Notes: generated by a model not told the origin, from the sequence alone. Counted from the stretch's first letter, positions 18,369 through 26,389 are shown. The stretch: DNA of 40,872 nucleotides from an uncultured Thalassovita sp. (GCA_937129345.1 CAKZMZ010000123.1:1-40872); one strand, 5' to 3'. Made by a program: numbers and translations.

Positions 18369-19550
18369 TCATGCATTAGCAGCTAAAAGGCCTTCTAACA
18401 CATCTTTTTTAATGTCTTCAATATGCTCTAAGCCTGTAGAGATTCTGATGAGGCCATTGGTAATGCCCACGGCGTTTCTTTCCTCTTCTGATAATTTAGA
18501 ATGTGTGGTAGAAGCAGGATGTGTGGCAATGCTGCGCGCATCGCCTAAGTTGGCCGTAAGCGAAATCATTTTTAATGCATCCAGAAACTTTTTGCCAGCT
18601 TCTAAACCTCCTTTTAGCTCAAAAGTAACCAAGCCACCGCCTTGGCGCATTTGCTTTTTGGCAAGCTCATGCTGAGGATGCGAACTCAAAAAAGGATATT
18701 TTACCCAGTTGACTTCTTCTCTCGCCTCAAGTGTTTTGGCCAGTGCAGATGCGTTGGCGCAGTGCCTGTCCATTCTAACGGCCAATGTCTCCAAACTTTT
18801 AGAAAGCAGCCAACCGTGAAAAGGCGACATGGCAGGTCCTGTATGTCTAGCCAAAAAACGCACTTCTTTGATCAAGTCTTTTTTGCCTAAAACTGCGCCA
18901 CCCAATACGCGACCTTGCCCATCTATAAATTTAGTGGCCGAGTGGGTAATGATGTGCGCACCATAATCCGCTGGATTTTGGATGTATGGAGTAGCAAAAC
19001 AGTTGTCTACACTCAGTAAAAGATTGTGTTTTTTTGCCAATTGCCCTAGGGCTTCTAGGTCGGCCAAGTCTTGCGCAGGGTTGGAGGGCGTTTCCACAAA
19101 AAGCAATTTGGTATTGGGCTGTATGGCTTTTCCCCATTCTTCTAAATTATTTATGGTTACATAGGTATGGCTAATACCCCACTTTGGCAAAAGTCTAGTA
19201 AGTATTTGATGCGTAGAGCCAAACAAAGACCTAGAAGCCACAATGTGGTCGCCTTGACCAACAAATGCAGCTATACTACAAAACATAGCTGCCATGCCAG
19301 AGGCCGTAGCAATGCCATCTTCGGTATGTTCCAATAAGCAAAGCTTTTGAATAAATTCATCATTATTCGGGTTGGAGTAGCGGGAGTAGATGTTGCCTGC
19401 TACCTCATCAGCAAACATGGCACGGGCTTCTTCGGCATCCTCAAAAACAAAGCTAGAAGTAGCATAAATGGGTACTGAGTGCTCGCTGTTTTGGCTTCTT
19501 TGCGACTGATGCCTTATGGCGTTGGTTTCGAAGTTTGTATATTCTGACAT
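18369..19550 (-). CDS. metZ: O-succinylhomoserine sulfhydrylase-like PLP enzyme
   Basis: A Cys/Met-metabolism PLP enzyme of 393 residues. The PLP lysine is Lys207 in HSATKFIDG. Other landmarks are YSRYSNPN near residue 57, SGMAAMF near 84, ETPSNP near 153, VDNCFATPY near 181, and the C-terminal IRISTGLEHIEDI. The GQGRVLGG segment after the lysine and the HTGPAMSPF segment favour O-succinyl- (or O-acetyl-) homoserine sulfhydrylase, which makes homocysteine with sulfide, over cystathionine lyase. Specificity cannot be settled from sequence alone. The start ATG at 19550 is the family start. A TAATTTTG octamer on the minus strand at 19623-19630 could be its -7 element, without a good -33. No S-adenosylmethionine riboswitch was recognised upstream. 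Confidence 0.88.
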   Translation of the reverse strand: MSEYTNFETNAIRHQSQRSQNSEHSVPIYATSSFVFEDAEEARAMFADEVAGNIYSRYSNPNNDEFIQKLCLLEHTEDGIATASGMAAMFCSIAAFVGQGDHIVASRSLFGSTHQILTRLLPKWGISHTYVTINNLEEWGKAIQPNTKLLFVETPSNPAQDLADLEALGQLAKKHNLLLSVDNCFATPYIQNPADYGAHIITHSATKFIDGQGRVLGGAVLGKKDLIKEVRFLARHTGPAMSPFHGWLLSKSLETLAVRMDRHCANASALAKTLEAREEVNWVKYPFLSSHPQHELAKKQMRQGGGLVTFELKGGLEAGKKFLDALKMISLTANLGDARSIATHPASTTHSKLSEEERNAVGITNGLIRISTGLEHIEDIKKDVLEGLLAANA

Positions 19551-19704
19551 GACAAAAAATTACCTTTTTAATATATAGCCTTATTTAATGCTTGAGCTTT
19601 TCATATCTGTTGATCTAATAGCCAAAATTAAAGGCAATTTTTAATAATGAGCGATTTTGATTGACGATTTTTAAAAATATACTGGGTAATGTTATAGGTT
19701 TAAA

Positions 19705-19735
19705 GTTGATTTAAGCTGCTTCTTCTTTATATTTG
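19705..19735 (+). promoter_or_regulatory. Canonical Bacteroidota promoter of the ECF sigma gene
   Basis: GTTG at 19705-19708 and TATATTTG at 19728-19735 are separated by exactly 19 bp, matching the primary-sigma consensus TTTG-N19-TAnnTTTG. The start codon lies about 60 bp further on. It is the best promoter match in the window. Confidence 0.75.
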
Positions 19736-19797
19736 ATTGGTTTGATATAGCATTTTTTGAGAATAGGTGCTTTACAAAAAATTTCAAGGTAAGTTTA

Positions 19798-20346
19798 ATG
19801 ATGACAGCAGGCCAATCTGAGAGCGACGAGGAATTGATGCGAAAGATTTCGCTAGGGCTAGAGTCTGCGTTCAAAACACTTTTTGAAAATTACTACCCTG
19901 AATTGGTAAGGTTTGCTATTAAGCATGTGCGCTCTCCAGAAGAAGCAGAAGGTATTGTGCAAGAGGTATTCTTATACCTTTGGGACCACAGGGAGGATAT
20001 CAAACTAAAAAGCTCATTAAAGGCCTATTTGTATGCCGCTACTCGTTACAGAGCCATTTACTTTTTTAGAAAGAAAAGCCGTTTGCCCGATTTTACAGAA
20101 GTCAACGAAGTGGTCGGCACTTCTGAGGGAGACGATGCGCAATTGCTTTTGGAGTATTTGGAGGTAGAAACGCGTATCATGGATGTTATTGAAGTCTTAC
20201 CAACAAAATGTAAGGAGATTTATCTGTTGAGTAGAGAAGAAGGCCTGACCCACAAAGCCATTGCCAAAAAATTGGGTATTTCTGTTAAAACGGTAGAGAA
20301 CCAAATAAGAATTGCACTCAAAAGAATAAGAGAAGTGCTTAACTAG
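19798..20346 (+). CDS. RNA polymerase ECF sigma factor
   Basis: At 182 residues it has sigma region 2 (ESAFKTLFENYYPELVRFA, then EAEGIVQEVFLYLWDHRE) and region 4 with a helix-turn-helix (LPTKCKEIYLLSREEGLTHKAIAKKLGISVKTVENQI). This is the FecI-like type common in Bacteroidota. Two ATGs are adjacent at 19798 and 19801. A FecR gene follows 215 bp downstream on the same strand and should encode its anti-sigma factor. Its own promoter is a housekeeping one, not an obvious autoregulated ECF promoter. Its target genes are not evident in this window. Confidence 0.95.
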   Translation: MMTAGQSESDEELMRKISLGLESAFKTLFENYYPELVRFAIKHVRSPEEAEGIVQEVFLYLWDHREDIKLKSSLKAYLYAATRYRAIYFFRKKSRLPDFTEVNEVVGTSEGDDAQLLLEYLEVETRIMDVIEVLPTKCKEIYLLSREEGLTHKAIAKKLGISVKTVENQIRIALKRIREVLN

Positions 20347-20561
20347 ATAATTATGCGCTTTACAGAACGATTTTAAATAAAAATATATTAAGCGTATAGG
20401 GGATGGAAATATTTACAGCTACTATTTAATAAAAAGTTAATAGCCACTGTTAAAGCAGAAATATTTAGCTAAGGCTATATGTAGTTATTTATTTTTTTAT
20501 CGGCCTTGTTTCAATTTATTTTAAATAATCAATCTGATTCTAATTTTAAGCGACTTTTACA

Positions 20562-21557
20562 ATGAAAGATTTTCGGGAAATCATCTCGGATCATCTGGAG
20601 GGTAATCTACAAGATAAGTACGGTGTTTTGCTTGCAAAATGGGAGGCAGAGCAAAGCCGGCGAAAACGTATCCTTCAGCGTATCAGGCAAAATTTGGTAA
20701 GATGCCAGAAAACGGCAGATGCCTATCAGCCCAATACCAATTTTGCCTATGAGCAAATGCTTCAAAAAATAAAGACGCCCGAAAAAGCACCGACTCCCGT
20801 AGTATCCATCTCTAAGTATTCATTTCCCCAAAAAATAGCGGCAGGCTTATTAGCGGTTATCATTTCCATTTCAATTTTCTATTTATTCTCAAACTCAAAC
20901 GGCAATAACAGTTGGCGACAAATGGCCACTCAAGATGAATTTAGAGATTTTGAACTAGAAGACGGCTCTCACGTTTGGCTGCACAGAAACAGCAATTTGG
21001 AATATCCTGCACATTTTAGCAATGACAAGCGAGAAATTAATTTGAAAGGCGAGGCATTTATTGAGGTAAAACCAGAATCAGCGAGGCCTTTTTATATACA
21101 TACGGCGGCCAACTCAGAAATACAGGTTATGGGTACCGCCTTAAATGTGAGGTCTTTTGTTGAAGAAACCGAAGAAGAAATTGCAGTAGCTTCTGGCGAG
21201 GTAATGTACAGATGTGCAGCCAATTCTCGCCCAGAAATGAAACTAGACAAAGGCGAGTGTGCCATTTGGCATTTAAAGTCGGGTAAAATCGAAAAGATGA
21301 AAGAAACCGATATCAATATTTTTACCTGGAAAGACCACCTACTCACTTTTAAAGAGACAGATTGCCAAACTTTTGAGAAAACCCTAGAACGCTATTTTAA
21401 TATAGAAATCGCCATTAAAGACAGTAGTTTGTACGAGACCCGCTTTTCAGCGAGGTTTGAGAATAAGAGCTTGATACAGATTTTGGAGTATTTTAAAGTA
21501 AAAGACAAGCTGGAGCACGAAATAACTTCGGATACCTGCTTTTTGTGGAAGAACTAA
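20562..21557 (+). CDS. FecR-type transmembrane anti-sigma factor
   Basis: The N-terminal 90 or so residues are cytoplasmic and basic, the sigma-binding part. One transmembrane segment lies at about 91-110 (KIAAGLLAVIISISIFYLFS). The periplasmic FecR domain follows (LEDGSHVWLHRNSNLEYP, LKGEAFIEVKPES, ALNVRSFVEE). At the C-terminus is the DUF4974 domain typical of Bacteroidota FecR proteins (LLTFKETDCQTFEKTLERYFNIEI to the end). Such proteins receive a signal from a TonB-dependent SusC-like transporter and release the ECF sigma factor. Here no SusC/SusD pair follows; the next gene is moaC. The N-terminus ends two cysteines short of any known motif and has no other oddity. Confidence 0.93.
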   Translation: MKDFREIISDHLEGNLQDKYGVLLAKWEAEQSRRKRILQRIRQNLVRCQKTADAYQPNTNFAYEQMLQKIKTPEKAPTPVVSISKYSFPQKIAAGLLAVIISISIFYLFSNSNGNNSWRQMATQDEFRDFELEDGSHVWLHRNSNLEYPAHFSNDKREINLKGEAFIEVKPESARPFYIHTAANSEIQVMGTALNVRSFVEETEEEIAVASGEVMYRCAANSRPEMKLDKGECAIWHLKSGKIEKMKETDINIFTWKDHLLTFKETDCQTFEKTLERYFNIEIAIKDSSLYETRFSARFENKSLIQILEYFKVKDKLEHEITSDTCFLWKN

Positions 21558-21645
21558 GAGCTCATGTAACACTGAGCCTTTTCAGAATTAATACTTTTTT
21601 CTCCAAAAATGCTTTTCTTTGCTCTAGCTAGAAAGGTCAATCAAT

Positions 21646-22137
21646 ATGGAAGAAGAAAAAAAATTTACCCACCTCAACAAAGAAGGCAAACCTCAAATGG
21701 TGAACGTAGGGGCTAAGAAAGTAACTACCAGAACTGCGCATGCCCAAAGCATCGTAGAAGTCAGCGAAGAGATTATCAAGCATTTTAAGGGAAACGACAT
21801 ACAGACCAAAAAAGGCCCTGTTTTCCATACAGCGGTAATTGCAGGTACCATGGCCGCTAAAAAGACAGGCGAGCTCATTCCGCTCTGCCATCCTCTCGGT
21901 TTGGACAATTGTACCATAGACATCCATATAGACGAGCAAGACCGCATAATTGTAGATTGCCATTGTAGCTTAAACGCCAAAACAGGTGTGGAGATGGAAG
22001 CCCTCACAGGGGCAACCGTGGCCGCCCTCACCATTTACGATATGTGCAAGGCATTTTCACATGATATCACCATTCAACAGACCCGGCTTATGAGCAAAAC
22101 CGGTGGCAAGAAAGATTTCCATAGAAAAGGTTTTTAG
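21646..22137 (+). CDS. moaC: Cyclic pyranopterin monophosphate synthase
   Basis: MoaC converts the MoaA product, a 3',8-cyclo nucleotide, to cyclic pyranopterin monophosphate in molybdenum-cofactor synthesis. Family segments are all present: THLNKEGKPQMVNVGAKKVT, KGPVFHTAVIAGTMAAKKT, ELIPLCHPL, and the active-site MEALTGATVAALTIYDMCKA, with the Asp and Lys of the catalytic pair. At 163 residues its length is normal. It starts 88 bp after fecR. No other moa/moe gene is adjacent, which is unusual for a cofactor normally encoded in clusters; the MOSC gene at 12311 is the only other molybdenum-linked gene here. Confidence 0.95.
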   Translation: MEEEKKFTHLNKEGKPQMVNVGAKKVTTRTAHAQSIVEVSEEIIKHFKGNDIQTKKGPVFHTAVIAGTMAAKKTGELIPLCHPLGLDNCTIDIHIDEQDRIIVDCHCSLNAKTGVEMEALTGATVAALTIYDMCKAFSHDITIQQTRLMSKTGGKKDFHRKGF

Positions 22138-22146
22138 CCAAAACAA

Positions 22147-22158
22147 TGACAAAAATCA
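22147..22158. promoter_or_regulatory. FNR/CRP-type dyad, site A
   Basis: TGACAAAAATCA fits TGA-N6-TCA, the core of the FNR box TTGAT-N4-ATCAA. It shares 14 of 15 bases (TGACAAAAnTCATAT) with site B before ccoS. Confidence 0.4.
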
Positions 22159-22300
22159 TATAGCCTACTGACGCATTAGATTAAGCTAGCCTGAGTCCAT
22201 TTATAGTTTTACAGAATAGTATTGGCAGACTGCCCATAGCTAACCGCGCATGGTTAACGGTCCATGGTGAGCTGCTCTTGCAGTCGGCCTATACGCATAG

Positions 22301-22316
22301 CTTGCCAATTGGCAAG
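22301..22316. promoter_or_regulatory. Perfect 16-bp palindrome, possible operator
   Basis: CTTGCCAATTGGCAAG is a perfect dyad 44 bp upstream of the small membrane ORF. Read as TTGCC-AATT-GGCAA, it has the 5-4-5 geometry of CRP/FNR sites but a different half-site from sites A-C. Confidence 0.4.
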
Positions 22317-22360
22317 ATTAAAATGCTAATGTAATCTTTAACCCCTTTATTTATTTAGTT

Positions 22361-22543
22361 ATGAATAATACGTTTAAACTTAGGCTATTTTACACCTTTA
22401 TCACGCTTATCGTACTTGCCACTGTGCTAATGCTGCTCGCAATAGTAGGAGGCTTTGAAGTAGCAGGTGAATTCATTCTATGGACTAGCGTGGTAATCTC
22501 ATTCTTGTTTATGGCTACAGCGGTTTATCTCTCAGCGAGATGA
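22361..22543 (+). CDS. Small two-helix membrane protein upstream of the cbb3 cluster
   Basis: This 60-residue product has two strong transmembrane segments (about 8-30 and 36-58) with a short GGFEVAG turn between, and a basic N-terminus. The first ATG is used. It lies between two possible CRP/FNR sites and 194 bp before ccoS, on the same strand. I do not recognise a family; it is too short and different to be CcoI, CcoQ or CcoS. The composition is clearly that of a membrane protein and not of random DNA. A small cbb3 or cytochrome accessory protein is plausible by context only. Confidence 0.6.
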   Translation: MNNTFKLRLFYTFITLIVLATVLMLLAIVGGFEVAGEFILWTSVVISFLFMATAVYLSAR

Positions 22544-22636
22544 GGTTCTGTTGGGCATAAAATCAATTCTCTCTCTTAAATTTTTGCCACCTTGTGTAAG
22601 CTCTGCATAACAATGCTTCAACAAGAAGGCTAAAAC

Positions 22637-22648
22637 TGACAAAAGTCA
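22637..22648. promoter_or_regulatory. FNR/CRP-type dyad before ccoS, site B
   Basis: TGACAAAAGTCA is a perfect TGAC-N4-GTCA dyad, centred about 95 bp upstream of the ccoS start. It shares the TGACAAAAnTCATAT sequence with site A. No good TAnnTTTG -7 element was found between it and ccoS. Confidence 0.5.
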
Positions 22649-22737
22649 TATTTACCATTGAGTAGCCTCATGTGGAAAAATGCCAGAGAATAATTGATTT
22701 GTACCATTCTTTTTAATTCGAGTAAAACGCACAGACC

Positions 22738-22905
22738 ATGAGCGCCATCTTTTTTCTCATCATAGTCAGTATTACAGTAGCCTTCGGCTTTCTAGGGGCA
22801 TTTCTCTGGGCAGCCAACAGTGGACAGTACGACGACGACTATACTCCTTCGATAAGAATTTTATTTGACGACGAAAATAACTATGAAAAATCCGGAAATA
22901 AGTAA
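22738..22905 (+). CDS. ccoS: Cytochrome oxidase maturation protein CcoS
   Basis: A 55-residue reading frame from ATG 22738 to TAA 22905. Residues 3-25 form one transmembrane helix (IFFLIIVSITVAFGFLGAFL), followed by WAANSGQYDDDYTP, the conserved CcoS signature (W-x-x-x-x-GQ(F/Y)DD). An acidic tail ends the protein. CcoS is needed for incorporation of heme and copper cofactors into cbb3 oxidase. It overlaps the ccoNO start by 23 bp, so translational coupling is likely. In many relatives the copper ATPase gene ccoI lies just before ccoS; it is absent here. Confidence 0.9.
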   Translation: MSAIFFLIIVSITVAFGFLGAFLWAANSGQYDDDYTPSIRILFDDENNYEKSGNK

Positions 22906-25060
22906 ACTAGACATCAAGTTCGACCAGTTTTCTTATGATAATGCCATCGTAAGAAAATTTGTTATTGCCTGCGTAGTGTTTGGCATTGTCGGCATGCTGG
23001 TAGGGCTGATCGCCGCACTCCAGCTTGTATTCCCCGCATTAAACTTTGGCATTGAATATACCACCTTCGGAAGAATCAGACCACTGCACACCAACGCAGT
23101 GATTTTTGCTTTTGTAGGTAATGGTATTTTTGCCGGAGTCTATTACTCTTTACAGAGGTTGGTAAAAGCCAGAATGTTTAACGATACGTTAAGCAACATC
23201 CATTTTTGGGGCTGGCAATTGATCATTTTAGCTGCTGCCATTTCTTTGCCTTTAGGTTTTACTACAGGTAAAGAGTACGCAGAACTAGAATGGCCAATTG
23301 ATATAGCCATTGCATTAATTTGGGTGGTTTTTGGCTGGAACATGTTCGGTACCATCCTTAAAAGAAGAGAAAGGCATTTATATGTAGCCGTTTGGTTCTA
23401 CATAGCCACTTTTGTTACGGTTGCAGTCCTACACATTGTAAACTCTTTTGAGTTGCCGGTAAGCTTTATGAAAAGCTACTCTTGGTATGCAGGTGTGCAA
23501 GATGCATTGGTACAGTGGTGGTATGGCCATAATGCTGTGGCTTTCTTCCTTACTACACCTTATCTAGGTTTAATGTACTACTTTGTGCCAAAAGCAGCTA
23601 ATAGACCAGTTTATTCTTATAGGCTTTCTATTATCCACTTTTGGGCACTTATATTCTTATATATTTGGGCAGGACCACATCACTTGTTATATAGTGCCTT
23701 ACCGGATTGGGCACAGTCCTTAGGAACCGTTTTCTCCATTATGTTGATAGCGCCATCTTGGGGTGGAATGCTCAATGGTCTACTTACCTTGAGAGGTGTT
23801 TGGGACAGAGTACGAGAAGATCCAGTTCTTAAGTTTATGGTGGTAGCGATTACTGCCTATGGTATGTCCACTTTTGAGGGGCCCATGCTATCGCTCAAAA
23901 ACTTTAATGCCATTACACACTTTACAGACTGGACTATAGCACACGTACACGTAGGTGGTTTAGGCTGGAACGGCTTCCTTACTTTTGGTATGCTGTACTG
24001 GATGGTACCTAAGTTGTACGGAAATAAACTTCATTCTCGTGGCTTGGCCAACTTCCACTTTTGGATCGGTACTATGGGTATTTTGTTCTATGTACTACCT
24101 ATGTGGTGGGCAGGCTTTACCCAAAGTTTAATGTGGAAAGAGTTTACTGCAGAAGGTATGTTGGCTTATCCCAACTTCCTTGAAACCGTAACTCAATTGA
24201 AACCACTGTACGCCATGCGTGCCTTTGGTGGAGCATTGTACTTAACAGGTGTGATTGTAATGGTATACAACCTTGTTAAAACTGCACAAGCGGGTAAGTT
24301 TATTTCAGAAGAAAAAGCTACCGCTCCTGCCTTAAATAATATCTTTGAGAAGCCAATGAACGAATTCTGGCACAGGACTATTGAAAGAAGACCGGTACAA
24401 CTCCTTCTTTTAAGCCTTGTAATGATTTTGATCGGTGGTTTGGTAGAAATGGTGCCTACTTTCTTGGTAAAATCCAACGTGCCTTCTATAGCCAGTGTAA
24501 TGCCTTACACACCGCTAGAGTTACAGGGTAGAGATGTTTACATACAAGAGGGCTGTTACAACTGCCACTCTCAAATGATCAGGCCTTTCCGTTCTGAAAC
24601 TGAGCGTTACGGGGAGTATTCTAAAGCAGGTGAATTTGTGTATGATCACCCATTCCAATGGGGTTCTAAGCGTACAGGGCCAGACTTGCACAGGGTTGGT
24701 GGAAAATATCCAGACTCTTGGCACTATAGCCATATGTTGGATCCTGAGTCAATGTCTCCTAATTCAATTATGCCTCCTTACCCTTGGTTGTTCGAGAAAG
24801 ATATAGACAAAGCATCTACTCCTACAAAAATAGCAGCCATGCGAACTTTGGGCGTGCCTTATGATGAGGACTTTCCAGAGAAGTCAATCGCTGACTTAGA
24901 GGCTCAAGCCGAAAAAATAGCGGCCAATCTTAAAGAGCAAGGTTATGAAGTGAGCAGCGATAGGCAAATCGTAGCATTGATTGCTTACTTACAGCGCTTA
25001 GGTACAGATATAAAAGGAGAGAAGGCAACTACTGAAGAAGGTACCACAGCATCAAACTAA
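22883..25060 (+). CDS. ccoNO: cbb3 cytochrome c oxidase, fused CcoN-CcoO subunit
   Basis: This is the catalytic subunit of the high-affinity terminal oxidase. Residues 1 to about 480 are CcoN, with about 12 membrane helices. Heme/CuB ligands are visible as YGHNAVAFFL (His216), GPHHLLYSALPDW (His266/267) and DWTIAHVHVGGLGWNG (His354/356). After a linker and one more helix (about 503-525) comes CcoO, with the single c-heme site CYNCH at 558-562 and the distal methionine in IMPPYPWL. Fusion of N and O is usual in Bacteroidota. I chose the ATG at 22883 (MKNPEIS); a TTG at 22865 would extend it by six unrelated residues. It overlaps ccoS. A GC-rich hairpin without a T-run follows before ccoQ. Confidence 0.96.
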   Translation: MKNPEISKLDIKFDQFSYDNAIVRKFVIACVVFGIVGMLVGLIAALQLVFPALNFGIEYTTFGRIRPLHTNAVIFAFVGNGIFAGVYYSLQRLVKARMFNDTLSNIHFWGWQLIILAAAISLPLGFTTGKEYAELEWPIDIAIALIWVVFGWNMFGTILKRRERHLYVAVWFYIATFVTVAVLHIVNSFELPVSFMKSYSWYAGVQDALVQWWYGHNAVAFFLTTPYLGLMYYFVPKAANRPVYSYRLSIIHFWALIFLYIWAGPHHLLYSALPDWAQSLGTVFSIMLIAPSWGGMLNGLLTLRGVWDRVREDPVLKFMVVAITAYGMSTFEGPMLSLKNFNAITHFTDWTIAHVHVGGLGWNGFLTFGMLYWMVPKLYGNKLHSRGLANFHFWIGTMGILFYVLPMWWAGFTQSLMWKEFTAEGMLAYPNFLETVTQLKPLYAMRAFGGALYLTGVIVMVYNLVKTAQAGKFISEEKATAPALNNIFEKPMNEFWHRTIERRPVQLLLLSLVMILIGGLVEMVPTFLVKSNVPSIASVMPYTPLELQGRDVYIQEGCYNCHSQMIRPFRSETERYGEYSKAGEFVYDHPFQWGSKRTGPDLHRVGGKYPDSWHYSHMLDPESMSPNSIMPPYPWLFEKDIDKASTPTKIAAMRTLGVPYDEDFPEKSIADLEAQAEKIAANLKEQGYEVSSDRQIVALIAYLQRLGTDIKGEKATTEEGTTASN

Positions 25061-25071
25061 AACATAAACCA

Positions 25072-25091
25072 GCCGGGCTAATAGGCCCGGC
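25072..25091 (+). promoter_or_regulatory. GC-rich hairpin between ccoNO and ccoQ
   Basis: GCCGGGC (25072-25078) pairs perfectly with GCCCGGC (25085-25091) around a 6-base loop. No T-run follows, so it is more likely an mRNA-stabilising or processing hairpin, or a partial attenuator, than a full terminator. Confidence 0.55.
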
Positions 25092-25106
25092 ACAAATTTA
25101 AATAAC

Positions 25107-25346
25107 ATGCTAAAATTTGTAAAACATCATATGGAAAGCATTCTAGGGATTGAGATATATCCTGTGATTTCCCTCACCATCTTCTTTGTGTTCTTTGTAC
25201 TTGTCTTTGTATATGTAATGAGGATGAGCAAAGCAGAAGTGCAGGAAATGGGACAATTGCCCTTAGAAGACGACGCCTCGCAAGAAGCAGAAGATTTCCA
25301 ATTGAATTTACAGTCGAACTTTCACTCGAACTTTCAGTCGAACTAA
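25107..25346 (+). CDS. ccoQ: CcoQ-like small subunit of cbb3 oxidase
   Basis: At 79 residues it has one transmembrane helix (about 16-38, ISLTIFFVFFVLVFVYVM) followed by RMSKAEVQEMGQLPLEDD, a charged cytoplasmic tail as in CcoQ, which stabilises the complex. The last 12 or so residues come from three copies of a 12-bp tandem repeat (25311-25346, unit CAGTCGAACTTT), the last ending in the stop codon. They read QSNFHSNFQSN and are probably a recent extension. It lies between ccoNO and ccoP, 14 bp before the latter, so position supports the call more than sequence does. Confidence 0.8.
   Translation: MLKFVKHHMESILGIEIYPVISLTIFFVFFVLVFVYVMRMSKAEVQEMGQLPLEDDASQEAEDFQLNLQSNFHSNFQSN
25311..25346 (+). 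repeat. 12-bp tandem repeat, three copies, in the ccoQ 3' end
   Basis: The copies CAGTCGAACTTT, CACTCGAACTTT and CAGTCGAACTAA are in frame, and the last contains the ccoQ stop codon. Confidence 0.85.
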
Positions 25347-25360
25347 AAACTGCTCGAATC

Positions 25361-26314
25361 ATGAAAAATATATTTAAAAAATTATTCTCTAAAAGCATGG
25401 TGAGCTTGGTTTTGGTATGGCTTGCGGATGAAGCAGTCACTAGTGCTCAAACCGGAGAGAGTGCTTTAGAAGAAATGGCATCTAACGATACCTTTCTGTG
25501 GATGATATTAGTACTTGAGGGATTGCTCATTACTATAGGCTTGATACTGATTGTGGTAATTTTAAAGATGAACCATATCTTATTTGGCCAAGCAGTAGCT
25601 GAGGCAGAAGAAGCGGTTGCTGCTCCAGGCATCTTTGCGGAATGGTGGCAAAAACTTACCGACATTGTACCGGTAGATAAAGAAGAAGAAGTGATGACCG
25701 ATCACGAATACGACGGCATTATAGAACTTGATAACAATTTACCCCCTTGGTGGAAAATGCTTTTTAATGCTTCTATTGTATTTGCTGCGGTTTACATAGG
25801 TTATTATCATTTTTCTGATGCAGGCCCATCTTCTCAAGAAGAGTACATTGCCGAAATGAGACAGGCCGAAGCAGAAGTTTCTGCTTATATGGCTCAAAGG
25901 GCCAATGCCGTAGACGAGCTCAATGTAGTTACTGTAGAAGAAGAAGCGGCCTTGGCAGAAGGTAAGAAAATTTTTGATGCCAACTGCGCTGCATGTCACG
26001 GCAGAGAAGGACAAGGTGGTGTTGGCCCTAATGTGACAGATAATTACTGGATCCACGGTGGTGATATCAAAGACGTTTTCAAGACTATAAAATATGGAGT
26101 GCCTGCAAAAGGTATGATTCCTTGGAAATCTCAACTATCACCCTCGCAAATGCAAAAAGTAGCCAGTTATATTTTAACCTTGGTAGGTACAGATCCTGCC
26201 AATCCTAAAGAACCACAGGGAGAATATTATGCACCTGCAGGAAAAGAAGAACCTACAAACATTAGCGATAACGAAAGCGAAGCTAACAAGCAAAACTTGT
26301 CTTTACGACAATAA
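25361..26314 (+). CDS. ccoP: cbb3 oxidase cytochrome c subunit CcoP
   Basis: Two membrane helices lie at about 45-70 and 132-150. Between them is MTDHEYDGIIELDNNLPPWW, the classic CcoP signature preceding the second helix. The soluble cytochrome domain has one c-heme site, CAACH at residues 209-213, and its distal methionine is probably in KGMIPWKSQLS. Proteobacterial CcoP usually carries two c-type hemes; only one is present here, a reduced form that I believe is common in Bacteroidota. The N-terminal 40 residues with a first hydrophobic stretch (about 11-22) are an extension relative to short CcoP proteins. The gene ends in a terminator hairpin. Confidence 0.94.
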   Translation: MKNIFKKLFSKSMVSLVLVWLADEAVTSAQTGESALEEMASNDTFLWMILVLEGLLITIGLILIVVILKMNHILFGQAVAEAEEAVAAPGIFAEWWQKLTDIVPVDKEEEVMTDHEYDGIIELDNNLPPWWKMLFNASIVFAAVYIGYYHFSDAGPSSQEEYIAEMRQAEAEVSAYMAQRANAVDELNVVTVEEEAALAEGKKIFDANCAACHGREGQGGVGPNVTDNYWIHGGDIKDVFKTIKYGVPAKGMIPWKSQLSPSQMQKVASYILTLVGTDPANPKEPQGEYYAPAGKEEPTNISDNESEANKQNLSLRQ

Positions 26315-26318
26315 TCAT

Positions 26319-26352
26319 AAGGTACCGCATCTTTATGGGTGCGGTACCTTTT
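26319..26352 (+). terminator. Terminator after ccoP
   Basis: AAGGTACCGCA (26319-26329) pairs with TGCGGTACCTT (26340-26350) around a 10-base loop and runs into TTTT. It separates the ccoSNOQP block from ccoG, which has its own upstream dyad. Confidence 0.8.
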
Positions 26353-26389
26353 CAATTTAATACATGAGCATTTGTTCATATAAAATTAC

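Noticed and set aside
18271-18675. Plus-strand frame overlapping the end of metZ
   Set aside because: Mostly antisense to a well-supported PLP enzyme, and the non-overlapping part has no family character.
19551-19797. Possible S-adenosylmethionine riboswitch upstream of metZ
   Set aside because: The region is AT-rich with no set of paired elements or conserved core that I could recognise.
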